Assembly: GCA_000499405.2 (NCBI GenBank)
Contig: HG738139.1
Coordinates: 8,270,616-8,334,615, forward strand
From: Onchocerca volvulus
Lineage: Eukaryota; Nematoda; Chromadorea; Rhabditida; Onchocercidae
DNA length: 64,000 nt
Direction: 5' to 3'
Position numbers and translations under genes: made by a program. The notes under the pieces were generated by a model, which ran no database searches, had not been told where the DNA came from, and saw only the letters and a list, made by a program, of their open reading frames with translations. How positions within the stretch are numbered: the first letter of the stretch is position 1; every line of letters starts with the position of its first letter. Positions 1-20,829 of the stretch are shown here, one piece after another.

Positions 1-546
1 AAGTAAAAGGGAATTTAATTGAAGTTATCATTTTTTTGACTTTTTTTGAGATATATTTGAACAAATCTTTGGATATGTACAACACATCGATGGTAACGCC
101 TATATATTATGTGTTCTTCACAACATTTGTAATATTGGCCTCATCGATTTTATACAAAGAATGGTCTCGCTTAGGTGCAAGCGATGTTTTAGGCAATATT
201 GTCGGTTTCCTAATTACAATCATCGGCATTTTCCAGGTGAAAGTTGCAAAGACGGTGACTTTTCTTCCTAATTTCGACTTAGATTTTAATTGTCGCAAAG
301 AAATGTTTATAAATGGCAGATTAATCTAGAACGAGAACTAAATGAAAAAAATTTTTTTTTCTAAATGAAAAACATTGTTTGCAGATGCAGTTATTCCGTG
401 ACGTGAATATAACGCTACGACATTTGCGGATGCTTATCCATAAGTCTTCGACAAATATAGATTCACTTGAAACAATGAGTAGTACCGCACCGCTGATCAA
501 TGAATTGCCTAGCAGTACTGCAAATTCTCAACAAATTTACACTTAA
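1..546 (+). CDS. NIPA-family magnesium transporter, C-terminal exons (5' end outside window)
   Basis: NIPA proteins are multi-pass membrane transporters for Mg2+ in endosomes and the plasma membrane. Only the 3' end is present. Bases 1-2 (aa) look like the end of an upstream exon. A 48-nt intron at 3-50 starts GTAAAA and ends TTTTTTTGAG. Exon 51-236 then reads IYLNKSLDMYNTSMVTPIYY and continues through a second hydrophobic segment, matching the last two membrane helices of the family (Y-L-N-K-A-L, then P-I-Y-Y-V-x-F-T-T and K-E-W). Intron 237-384 is followed by exon 385-546, starting MQLFRDVNITL and ending at TAA 544-546, a polar cytosolic tail. About 115 residues are visible. The GAG acceptor is unusual but is the phase-0 choice that restores a Q-I-Y-L-N-K junction. 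Family assignment is firm; which NIPA paralogue is not known. Confidence 0.85.
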
Positions 547-3500
547 GACGGCGCAAAACTTTTTCTCTGTAATATAGTTTTTTTTTTTTTTTTTTTGTTT
601 TGCAGCACTAAATAAGAAAAGTATTCTTGTGATGAGATATGATTACAGGTTTCTAAATAGGTGCTTCTCATTGCTATGCTTGTCATGAAGTTCCAAGGTA
701 TTTTGGACAATTTTTCCGCCTATTCTTCAGTGATTATTATTTAGTATAAGAACAGTACAAGATTTTCTTGGCTTTCTTGGTTTTATTTATCGAAATTACT
801 AAAAAAATCAGAGAAGATGTATTGTAGACTATAAGTTTTTTTTACCACTAGATATTTGAAATTACATGTATTGCCAAATCCGTCGTTATCATTCTTGTAA
901 TTAAAAACAGTGTTATTAAAATTTTTTATATTTTAGAAAATTTGAATTTTGTATACGTTAGCCTACGTTTCGAAGATTTTCTTTTTTTGGATGAAGAATA
1001 AGATTAGAAAGGCTAGTTAGTTGTTTAATGTTGAGAAGAGAGATTTACCAAGGAAGTTAAAAATATAAGGAGCGGAAATGATTCAGTTTTTCATGGTGAT
1101 CAGTAAAAATGATGCTATTCAAGAAAGAATGAAGACTGTAGAAATTTTGTATTGCTTAAAATTGAGCAGCGCATTCCATCAAGGTACGAGAGTCTGTATT
1201 AATCCTGTTCTATCCCAGATTGTTTGCATCATAAAGTATGACTGTTCGTTTCTAATTTTACAATATTGGTTTTTTTTTTGTACATTATCTGCAATACTGT
1301 GATCCTTTTGCTGATTTGTTTTGTCAAAATATATTTCATTGACTCTGTTCAACTGTTTGACTTCTGAGTATTTCTCCCGAAATTGGTCATTTTTTTAATT
1401 TGTTGGAATTCAGTGTTTCTTATGTATAATTTTTTATGCAAGAAATCATCGAAAGTAGGGAAAGGATTTTTTAAAATAATTTATGAATGCAAAATTCCAG
1501 AAGAACTTTAGTTTTTAATTAAGTGCTACAAAATTAATGAAGCTAACATCTTTGCAACAAATGATAATTCCTCAAAGTATTTTTGTAAAGAAACAAATAT
1601 GCATGCTGGAATTCGCGGCCTGGATCATTTAATCATTCTCTCTTCAAACACTTATATAATATCAACTTATTTAGGAAATAGATTGAGAAATGCAACTATT
1701 GCATTTTGATTAATCATTAAGCTTTAATTTAATGATGTAACACTTATATTTTGGATTCTTGACTTCCAAAGTCATTTTATATTTTATGATGAAAATTGGA
1801 AATTTATTATTGAAAGTTTTTGTCGCAGAATCAGTTTAGTGATTCACGAAATTCTTCTTTCTTCTACTAAATCTTGCGAGTTATTGTCTGCACTAAATTC
1901 TCCATTTAAAATGTAGAATGTATTGAAAATGAAAATGTTGCGAAATTTTTTGGAAAAAATGCAGTAATGATAAAAATATTCCGTTGAATTTATAAATATT
2001 TTTCTTCCCGAAAATCGATTAGTTTGTTTCTGATTTTGTAATCACATTTAATTGTTTATTTATATGAGATGGTGGGTTTGGGAGAAACCGTTTGAGACTG
2101 CATTTTAAATCGAAAGACACTAAACTCATTTTGTATAGTGCTATGATTCACATAGTGAAACAGTATATAGGAATATTGATATGTTCATATTGTAATTATT
2201 AATAAAATGTTTACAGACAAAATTCATGAATTTCATCTGCATGGCATGATATCACGCATTCTGGTTCATCTGATTTTTTCCCTTTATTTCGTATCTGTAG
2301 TATAGCATAATGGCTAGGAAACCTGTTTTTGAAAGATTGCATGTCTTCAGAATAATTTTGTTCTAGAATACGTCTTTCTTTTCTGATTGCTCATCGTTAT
2401 TCCTGAATCAGACTGAATTGATTTTTTTTTTCCTTTACAAAGCTGCAGAAGAGAGCTGTAACTATGAATGATGATTGAAATTAGCAAGACAGTGGTAAAT
2501 TTCTCATTCATGCTAAGATGAGGTGGATTATGGATGGCAATTTTAGTTTCGTTCTGAAGAACTTAGTTATAGCTGAATATTCGGAGCGGTGCATCCTTTG
2601 TAGTGTATTTTGCTGCATTTGCATGCTGAGTACGGCGAAACTTTTAATTTACCCAATTATCAGTCGAACTCAAATTAGTAATAGCAAAGCAAAATTTGCT
2701 TTTGAATATGTTCAAAATTTTTTGAGAACAAAATAGTGTAAAGAAATGCATGTTTTGGCTGTTTCAAAAGAATATCAGGGATATGGATGATCATGGGATG
2801 AAAAGCAACGGATATGGTCGTCTTGTCTCTTGATCGAGACATTCTTTTTCCAAAATATTTCTCGTTTAGAATTGAAATTCGTTTTATAGTTTATGGAAGA
2901 TGAAAGGATTGACAGTGATATATGTTGCAAGCAAATCAGAATATAATGCAATTTTGCAGTAATAAAGTTTCATTTTCCAGCCTATCTTTGCAAAATAAGT
3001 TTGAAGTAAAAATCGTATTGATTCGTTAGAGCAATCTGCTTATTAATTATTATTGAATTATCAGAGAGCACATCTTTCGGAGGGAATCATGAAATAATAG
3101 AGAACTCAAAGAAAATGAAAAGAAATCTGTGGTCAACGGGAATCTTCCTTGTTTTTTTCAGGATTATCAAGACTTTTCGTGCAGGAGTTAAACATGGTGC
3201 GTGAAACGTGAAAAAATACGTTTACTCACTAACTCTTAAATCTTTTCGTTTACTTCGTTATACCTTTGACAGTTTAAACTATCATTGAGAAAAGTTATAA
3301 GGAAGTAAGACTTTGTCGGAGTTTATCTGATAATCAGTGCGACATCAGAAGAGTCATTTGAGCAAGCATAACTTAATTGAGGTGCTCTAAAATGCAATTA
3401 TATTAAAGCTTAATGCCTTTTCCGAATCATCCAAAAGAATCATTGCATTGTAATTGAAATATTAGAATATATAATTGTTGAAGAGCTGAAAAAGGAACAC

Positions 3501-5586
3501 ACCTAAATATATAGTAAAGGAATCTTTCTTAAGTTACTTCAACCAGTAAAGCCAAGTACTAGATTTCGATACTTTCTCTCTGTTTTTTACCCTTGAACTG
3601 TTCCCCTTTTTAATTTTCTCTTATTCGCTGTATTCTCAAAATAAAGTAGAGTAAAATAAGGCAGTTTCTCAACATCTGTTTTAAATCACTGGGTTGATCA
3701 ACTGCTTTAGGCATGATTATCACTTCCTGTTTGTGAACTTCTGTAATATGTCCAACCGTATTGCGACATTACCTAACGTTTGTCAGTCTCATAGCTTACA
3801 GAAATACAATATGAATTTGATTACATGACAAGTTTCAATATTTTAAACATTCGGATCATAATCTTTGAATTGAACGATTTAATAGACTGCTCGAGAAGAA
3901 ATATAAATTACGATCAAAAAAGGAGGAGGGAATAGGTATGATCTAAATTCGGCGGCGAGATAATTAGAAGACAATGATAATTTGCTTAGATTGATGTCAA
4001 ATTATTCTTCATTTATAATCTTCGCAAATTCATCCCATATTTCATTCAAGAATTTCTTTGTTCTGTTTTAACTACAAATGATACTTTGTAGTGAGTTTAA
4101 AAAAAGCACTCTTTTGTCAGAATGTCTTCCATCATTCACTGAAAAGGAATGTTGTATATATACTTTGTGATTTTCAGCATTTGCATAGCTGTTCATCAAT
4201 TTTTTCTTTTTCTATGCAGTTAATTTTGTTTTTGAAACTTTTGAAAATCACTCTTTCGATTGGTTCATAATTGAAATATTTATTAATAGTTGAGACTTCA
4301 TTTCAAAGAATTTGCTACAAAAGACAAAGTTCATGTTGTGCAGCGAATAGATGAGTACGCGACAAATTCATTATTCCTTCTTTCCCGGTAAAAAAATGAA
4401 ATCATTTCTGTAATTCCATTTTCAGTAACTTTTTTTTTTTTTTTTTCTGTAACAAAAAGCACGCGATAAATCCACTTCATTGGAGAAAGGCACTGGAAGA
4501 AGAAAGAGTAAACCGAATTAAAATCGGAGTACGTCCAAATTTGCGACACATTTAGTCGACATTTTCTGTTAACCATTCGCAAGCAATTAATTAATGGCAT
4601 TATTTCTAGCGACCCAATAACATCTTTATTTAAAATGGTATGGTTCGAATGATTCCTATAAATATAGTTTAATGGAATTTTAACAAAAATCTTTCTTTAG
4701 ACAAGCATTGAAGGAGCAGATGTGTCCGCAACTTTTTGGGAAATTGAATCTATCGGCATGTTATATTATCTACGTAAATATTTTTATTGATTAAATGATT
4801 GATCATTATTAATCAACTTCCATATTACTATAACAGTTTCTCTTAATCGAACTGAATACAGGAAAACAGCTTTATATGTCATGGCAAATTAAAAAATAAT
4901 GCGGACTTAACTCTGTTTTATTCTTCATCAAATGGCTGATATTACTTATAGATCACATAACAAATTATCAATAATTTCGAACTTAAGCGAATATTTGTTC
5001 AATTGATAGAAAGCTAAAATGAATATGTCATTTTATCTGTTCATTGGTATGTTTGATTTATACATCGATACATGATCAAATCAAAAAGGGAATGAATGAA
5101 GGAATGTACATCCTAGCTGTTTCCTACAAAAATAGAAGGCTAGAATGATGCTAAATTTCTTGTTTTTATAGAAGCTGTTGCCTGGCAGCTTTTTGAATTC
5201 ATAAAGTAAGTTTCAATTTCAGCTTATTCCTTTGTAAATAACCTGTCTGTTGTTCATAGATGATGGAGTCAAATGAGCTTGCCAGAGATTTATTATAGAA
5301 AAACCGTTCCAGACTACATCTTTCATATACCCTCTTTTAAACTAACCGATATCTCTTCACCCCACTTTTCCATTAAGACAAAAGCGTTTTCAACTTTCAA
5401 TCACAGCTGTTAGTTATTCTCTCAAACCAAACTTAAACTTATTTACTGTTCATTTAGAAAAGATTCAGATAGAATTACGCTCCTTATGTCTTCCTCTCGG
5501 GATGCTTTACTAAGTATTTGACCATTCTGTGAACAGACAAAAAAAATTTCCGATATTATGATATTTGAACAAAAATTCACAGCAGT

Positions 5587-6310
5587 ACTCAATAGAACCC
5601 AAAAGATTCTCAAGTATTCTTCTGAAAGCTCATCTTTAGATTGCTTCCGAACTATTTTCTAGATCAAGCCTTCATCTTAAACTTTTAATTTGAAGTTCAA
5701 CATTTCAAACATATGAAAAGGGATTAACATCATCAGATAGAATATCTTGTTATTAACAGATGTAGACGCGAATACTACCGATACCAAAGCCTCCATTGTT
5801 CCATGTCAAAAAGGCTCCCGACATTGACACAATCAATTAAAGGCATAAAAATTATTCGATTAGCCTCACGCTCCTATAAAGATTTATTCATAACCTGCCA
5901 TAAATGCTGCTGCTGAAAGTAAAAAAATCCATTTCCAGTGACTCTGCAGATTTTTTCTTCTCATTTACTTTCTCTTTTTTATCTTTTTCCTTTCAAATTG
6001 CCAAATTTAAATTGACAACGCCGTTTTAATATTAGTCACACTTTATTTGAAAGTCAGCAGTCAAGGACATAAATGACACATATCATACTGACAGTCTATC
6101 TTTTATAACTTGTTTTAACATGAAATATGTGATTAATTTATTTCACTCTGTTCCGGACATTAAACTTATCATCTTTTCTCGTAGGACCGAAGAGATTTTC
6201 GAATATTCTTCTGAAAGACCATCTTTACACTAAAAAGACAGACAGATTGCTTTCGAAGTATGTCTAAATTAAGCCTTCATCTTAAGCTTGAAATTTATTT
6301 TAAATCTTAA
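5587..6310. repeat. diverged direct repeat pair
   Basis: Two stretches about 600 bases apart share ordered words. 5600-5700 contains GTATTCTTCTGAAAG, CATCTTTA, GATTGCTTYCGAA and AAGCCTTCATCTTAA. 6195-6300 contains ATATTCTTCTGAAAG, CATCTTTA, GATTGCTTTCGAAG and AAGCCTTCATCTTAAG, with a short insertion between the second and third words. They are old copies of one dispersed element or a local duplication. No terminal repeats or coding capacity were seen. Confidence 0.6.
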
Positions 6311-6473
6311 AGTGCATTTATAACTTGGATAAAGTTGATGTGAAACCGTCGATTTGTCAATCTTGATCGCTCTGTCTTCATTTTTTCTTCCATATGATCT
6401 GATAATATTTTTATTTGAGTACTTCTACAAAATGAAAAAGAATTTTAGATCTTTGCATCCTTATTTACTTCCT

Positions 6474-6568
6474 AAGTACATTCTTATCAGTGCGATCAGT
6501 GAGTCCTTTTTTTATTGTCCAAGTGCATTCTTATCAGTGCGATCGGTGCGTTCTTATTTACCTCCCAA
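6474..6568. repeat. 47-bp degenerate tandem repeat (two copies)
   Basis: Unit 1 starts AAGTACATTCTTATCAGTGC at 6474 and unit 2 starts AAGTGCATTCTTATCAGTGC at 6521. The last third of the units has diverged. A partial earlier unit (TTATTTACTTCCTAAGT) may precede them at about 6460. Confidence 0.7.
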
Positions 6569-7257
6569 GTTTGCTCTCTATTACCGCGGACCAATGTTAT
6601 TAGCCTTAAACAGAAGTTAACAATTTTGTTTCCAGAAGTAATTCATCCTTTTCCTCCAAAAGCAAGTTGCATTTCTAGTCCTTAAATTTTCGTACCTCTC
6701 AGTTTTTAGAAATTGATAGTCTCGTGGCATAGTTTTTTTTTTCTCTTCTTTGAAGTTTCCGGGAATATATTTTGTTTTATCTAGGTCTGCTTTAATCTCT
6801 GTTGCTTTACCCACAAGAAAATCAAATGTACAGGACGGAAGCTCTATACTGCCTAATTTTAACGTTCTGTCCAGTTCAGAACATAATTTTTAGACTTGTA
6901 TAAACTTCCTAATTTTTTCCAGAAGATCCACCCACATACCAAAAGGCATTTCTCATTTCTATTATGTTTTAAAATGTAACAAAATCTCATTGGAAAAAAG
7001 TGTTCTTCATGTCCGTTTTTTGTTTAGAAAGATGGCACAGGAGATACTTTAAAAACAATAGTGCTTTTTACAACTAAAATCTCTTTAACCGATGGTTGTT
7101 ATATCCGATTATAAGACAATAATACAATCTTCCACCGTTTGTTGAGCCTCCCAATGATAGGTCAATTGTTGAGGAATTAAGCAATGATACTAAATTACCA
7201 TTCAGGGTCATTGCTTCTCATCTAGTATCATTACCCTGACAAAGGAAGTGGAATCAT

Positions 7258-7620
7258 TTACTGTGATGAATGTTTGGCTCGTTTTCTTGTCACTTTTCTA
7301 CAGCTAGGGACAATGTCACGAACAAATAATGAATTTGCCTCCACCACAACTTGCACACATCTCTCATCTCCTCGATTCCGAAATATCTTCCACACCGAAT
7401 ACCCGAACTGGGCGAACTTTATGGAGATTAAAGCTCGGACAGATGGGTGAAATGGGTGGGTTTGTGGAGCGTGAAATTTCGGGCGGATGTAGTTCCGTGA
7501 CTGGAGTGGTGCCAGTAGTCTCTTTTTCTTAGTGCAATTGAGTGTCTTCAAGCTGTAGGAGGGATGGAGAGGTCATGGGTCAACTGGGGATGCATGAGTG
7601 GTCGGGAGTCCCCAGTAATT
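7258..7620. promoter_or_regulatory. GC-richer block upstream of the REEP gene, probable promoter region
   Basis: Base composition rises sharply against the AT-rich flanks, and open frames appear on both strands (7329-7532 +, 7258-7551 -). None of these frames shows family motifs, and the two strands overlap each other. I read this as promoter or 5' transcribed sequence of the gene that starts at 7771. No TATA or initiator element can be asserted. Confidence 0.3.
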
Positions 7621-7770
7621 TGTATATTAAATTTGACTTTTTTTTTCTAAATTATACCATTGCGCGATTTCTTTCCGGTTTTACTAGATCTCATGCAGTT
7701 TGTTGTTTTTTTTTACCTTTCCTCGTCGATAGACGTAGTAGACAGAGATTGATTTCAGGAAAAAATTAGA

Positions 7771-10524
7771 ATGGTTTCTGTGTTCCTCTCACGAATTGTT
7801 GTGCTTACAGCCGGCACTCTCTATCCTGCATATCGAAGTTATAAAGCTGTCAGAACAAAGGTTTGTCTTAGTAACTATTTCATAGAACGCAATTTTAGTT
7901 TTTATTCTGAATACGAATTTATTTAGTTTTTATCCCCTCCAAATTTATTTCGAACGCAGGAGGCCATGACTAGGATCGAAATAAAGTTATCAAAGTATTC
8001 GTCGCTGAAATAATCACATTTTATTTTTAATCATACGCATTGTACAGAACATCCACTGATTATGGCATAGGTATTCGCCGGAATGACCCATCTCTATTTC
8101 TCAAAGGAACTTACCGAACTGGACATTGCATTAGAGTCTTATATTTTCATTCACTGACAGTTCTTACTATCCAGCATTAACCGGTCATCATGTTTCCTTC
8201 GCTTTCATATTCCAAGCAAATTTGGGCTGACATACTCGAACTACTTGATGTTCTTATTCTTGCTGCAGTGAAGTGTGTTGGTTTGAATAAAAAGTCATCA
8301 GTATTGTTGACTACATTTTGATATGAACGATTTATTCGAAATATTTTTTGAACTTAACTGGGTTGCGTTGTTAATTTTTATATTCGGCATAGAACAGAAG
8401 AGCCATCATTAGAAAAGGAGGAAACTTCTGTGGTTTAACTTATGGAAACCAATTGAGTTTTCAAGACTTTTTAAGTCATCTACGTTCGAATATCAAAATT
8501 TTCAGAATGGATTTTTGAAATTGAAATGTGTTGGAATTATTTCCTGAAAAATTTGCAGGATGTAAGAGAATATGTTAAATGGATGATGTATTGGATTGTT
8601 TTCGCTTTCTTCTGCTTCATAGAAACGATTGCTGATGTCATTGTCTCATTTTGGTTACCATTTTATTACGAATTAAAAATTGTTTTCGTTTTATGGTTGC
8701 TGAGTCCATGGACTAAAGGCGCTTCAATTTTGTATAGGAAAGTCAGTTTCGTGTGAATAAATTTCATTTTAATTTATGTTTTGAAATTATATCCATTGCT
8801 TTCTTTTGAGTTTGGCTAATTGTTTTATGATAGACAATGTTTTTAAGGTACTTTCATATTTTAACCATCTTAATGTATATTTGTTGTGTTGGAATTTTTT
8901 TCCTTTGTAATCATTGTTTAGTGGAATACTAAATCAAGACAAGCAAGCATTAAAGTAGTATTAATGTAAATCATACAAATACATTTACCGAACATATATC
9001 CAAGTATTCCATCTTTTTTGCAGTGGGTACATCCGACATTAACGAAACACGAAAAAGATATTGATTTGCTGCTCGAACACGCTAAGTCAGAAAGTTATAA
9101 TCAGGTTGGTTCTATTATGATGAATCAGTGAATTAATGTAACTTATTTTTGTTTTCTTATCACAGTAGAATATGAAAGCAGGAGTGCTGATAGTTAATTT
9201 TCCGCTTATAATGTTTGAAATAGGAGCTTTAGTGTTGAAAATTATAAAGTTTTCACTTTTGAATCTTATTAGTATTAACAGAATTTTCTTATTTTTTATA
9301 TGCTGTACAATTCAGAGATTTGTAGTAAAGATTTCCTGTCATGACCAGAGAAAAGAACTTGTATAAAATTATTTGGGCCAATATAGATTCATATTTTTTC
9401 AAATGTTATTTTTTGCTGCGCTAGATCACTTTCTCAAAATTATTCTGAAAAACCGAGAATGAGACATCCTTGAATTTCTTGAGCTCTTATGGTTTTTATT
9501 GATTAAATGAAATTTCGACTGTTTAGATGACCATTTTAAGGTAATGCGATTAGGTAGCAGAGGAATATTGTGTGCTCGTGAAATTATTGCAACAGCCGCA
9601 TTGCGAGGACAAGCACAGCTCGTACAACAACTACAGCGTTCATATAGCACCAGTGATATTAATAACAGGTGCAGACATTTGACTGATGGCTTGAAAGATT
9701 CATCATTAAAAATTGTTGCACTGTAATAAGCTATATAATTATAGGTTGTGTCTTTTACATATTAATATAATATTTCGTTTTCATCACCAGTCAAGTTCAA
9801 ATTTAAGGGAATTATCGTCGTCAAAACTGATTCGTGTAACAGAAATCCAGGAAGAAGATGACGACCACGAACCAGATGTCAGTGACACTGCAGATGGTTT
9901 GGAGGAAGATATTACTCGCGTAAGTTCAGTTTTCTAAAGACGCTGATCGCAGTTATAGGAACTTTCTTAACTACAAATTTAGAACTGAAACAGTATTAGA
10001 AATGAAAAACTCTTGTGCATTTCACGTAATTTACCAACCTCAAGTTTTTTTTTTTTTTTTTTATAATATAACAACTTCTACATTTTCGTGATATTTTTCT
10101 GTGTCAACATATTGGTTTTCTTTAGCAAGATTCTGGGTTCCAAATTCTAATTATTCAGTGAGTAAATATAAACGGAACGGTTGTCACTTTCACTACGAGC
10201 CATTTTATAGAGATCATACAAACATGCAGTCTGTCAGCTTCGCACAATATACTGAACTAAAAAATTAGATTGTCTTGGAAACCTATGGTGCTTTTGATCT
10301 CTTATTTCTTCTCTTTCACTGCAGCGCTTAAAAATATAACTTATCTTGTTTTTCCAGCTTAGTACTAAAATATAGACATCAGTTTTGCTTATTTATAGAT
10401 TGGGGAACAGGAAGAAAGAGCCGAAGCATTGGGTGTGCGTCGTAGTTCGAGACGTCGAAGATCGCCCACATCAGAAACAATATACAATACATTACCGCGT
10501 CGGACAACACGGCAACATAAATAA
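7771..10524 (+). CDS. receptor expression-enhancing protein, REEP1-4 type (TB2/DP1/HVA22 domain)
   Basis: REEP1-4 proteins insert hairpin membrane segments into the ER, curve tubules and bind microtubules. Six exons: 7771-7860, 8559-8741, 9024-9104, 9541-9668, 9796-9919 and 10399-10524, giving 243 aa. The N-terminus begins [20 protein letters not shown], then has [18 protein letters not shown], a P-F-Y-Y-E-L-K-I core, [10 protein letters not shown] and Y-R-K-W-V-H-P, an almost full match to the TB2/DP1/HVA22 signature of the REEP1-4 branch. The tail is acidic (E-E-D-D-D-H) and then Arg-rich (R-R-S-S-R-R-R-R). The start sits 12 nt after a TTTCAG (ends 7758), fitting trans-splicing. Exon 4 uses a TTTTAAG acceptor. 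The exon-5 acceptor is uncertain: the canonical CACCAG at 9790 breaks the frame, while the AG at 9795 keeps it. Confidence 0.9.
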
Positions 10525-12675
10525 TCTTATTTATAATATTCTTGATTCGAATTTTTTTGACATGCAGCATTTTTCTGTCGGATGTCAGTTTGTTTCCCGA
10601 CATACATTTTATGCGTTTTGATCTTACAAGCGAAGACTAAATGAATTGTAGTGAATTATTGAATGAATTATATGGTTGAGAAATTTGCTGCTGTTATTGG
10701 ACATCCTCTCCTTATGTTTCGTGAAAGCATAAGCTGATCATTTGTAGCTTAGCTTTTAGAAAATTAAAAAGAAGCGTTTTTACCTTGAATTCTCATAATA
10801 ATCCTTTGTTGCTAATTTTTTTAATTCTATTTCAGCTTTATGCGTAATGTTAATACGGATTGATATCTAACTTAATTTTGTGTTTCTTGGGACTTTCAAG
10901 TTCCAACGTGTTTTTCGCTGCTAACATTGCTCGACCGCACACAATCGAAAAATCAGAAGTTAATCCTCTATAGCTCTGTCAGTTTATTTACCTGATTTTC
11001 TTTCCCATATACTTTTTTTCATATTTATGAATGCTTATAATATATCTTCCATCCTTTCGAATTATTATCGTCATTAATACTATCAAGCGCTTAGCATTTC
11101 TAATATTATTTTCTTTTTTCTATTTCTTTCTGTTCCTTACTTTCATGCTTTTTGTTCTTACTTTTCTAAATTTTTGAGATGAACCTTTATAACTTTTCAT
11201 CGATATGAAGTAATATTGTCTGATTATTCACGTAATTTTTTGCAAATAGCACATGCATGTGTTATTTCAATGCTTTTCGTCTTTCAACGTCAGTTTTAAC
11301 TATTAATTTTCAACTGATACATCCCTTTGCTTTGTTCTTTACATTTGAAGAAGTTCAAATTAAAAAGTTAGTGCACTGGAGCTTAGATATTCTTAAAGAA
11401 TGGAAGTTAGATTTCTGGAATTAAAACGCTATAAAATATCTTAGCGTCTAATTCCAAAATAGCTCAGATAATTCCCAAATCGAGCTTGATTTGGTTTCTC
11501 TATTTTTTTCTCCAGTATACAGTATTCATATTATTTTCTTTTGATTTGTGCCTTGAGGTGCAAGGTTTTTCGTAAACCAAAAAACAATTTCCAACCTCAT
11601 TTCTTGAATTCAGGTTTTTTTTAAATTTTAGTGAGTTACTCGAACTAATTCAGAATTCATTACATTAATTATGTGATTTTTGCATAATTATCAAGTTCGA
11701 CTCAAATCCTTTTTAATCAAATTTTCATAGAAATTTGGAAAAAATGAACCTTGATGCTATTTTTCACTGACAGATTTTGTGCAATTTTTCAAAATATCAT
11801 GATTTGCATCTGCTCCGCTTACCGTCCATTGGTGCCAGGGTCCCATTATGCTGTAATTTTCTTTTAATTTTTGAAAATATTGTGATATAAAGCTTTTATC
11901 AGTACTGTATTTGCTATGTTATCTTTTGCCAGCGTCGGAGGAGTATATAATATATTTTATGTCTGGAAGGGCTGCCTAATTGAAATTTGATGATAGTTAA
12001 TGATTGTATACAATGATCTATAATCTTTTTTTCGTTTGCTGGTTTTTGAAGTGATTTGTTTTTTTTTTCTTTTTTTTTTTCATTGTACATTCATTTTGTT
12101 TTCTTCGAATTTTCTTTGCTCATAAATAATGGAAATAAATTTGAAACCTTGTAATTCGTAAATGTGATAAAATGGTATCACATGCCATCATTTCATTCGA
12201 GGTATTGAATGCTGTCTAATGAAGCTTGAGATTGTTAACCGTATTGTATGCTAGAATATTTTTTCTGGAAAGTTTATATCCTTCATTTTATATTTGGGCA
12301 GTGAAATTTTGGAGTGAATTTTCTGAAAAGATGAATTTATTAGAAATTAGTCAAAAGTTCCTTACTGATTTCTGTTGCAAATCAGCTGTTAATTAACATA
12401 ATTTCTAGACTATAATTTATAATTGAAAGTTGTTTAGGTTATTTATTAGGGATTTGCCTGATCAAAGGAGATGATTCATTAAATAGAATTTCTTTTGGTT
12501 TGTTACTTTTGAAAACAATTTAAATTTCAACATTCGGGTGCACCAAGTCTCATTTCTTATTTTGTCTAGCTCAGTTGTGAGTTGTTAGTGCATGTGGATC
12601 GTTCACCTAATCTTTACAGTCGTGTGATTTGTGTTAAATATTAGTTTTATAGAAATTTAAAAAATTTTCTATTAG
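10525..12675. other. intergenic region, 2.15 kb, nothing recognised
   Basis: AT-rich sequence with T tracts (12058-12081) and no frame with recognisable protein motifs. It contains the 3' UTR of the REEP gene, for which no clear AATAAA was found close to the stop, and the upstream region of the helicase gene. Confidence 0.6.

Positions 12676-20829
<8,154 letters not shown>

Larger units (their letters stand above)
547..7770. other. intergenic region, 7.2 kb, no gene recognised
   Basis: No convincing coding exon was found on either strand. The open frames here (for example 1078-1302 and 2518-2736 on +) have AT-driven composition and no recognisable motif. The stretch carries homopolymer T tracts (583-596, 4430-4446), a diverged repeat pair (5587-5700 and 6187-6310), a 47-bp tandem repeat (6474-6568) and a short inverted-repeat cluster (7178-7235). 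The last 500 bases are visibly richer in G and C and probably belong to the upstream region of the REEP gene. Confidence 0.6.

Noticed and set aside
7258..7551. 97-aa minus-strand ORF in the GC-richer block
   Set aside because: Overlaps an open frame on the other strand, has no recognisable motif and no splice or trans-splice context. Openness is explained by higher GC.
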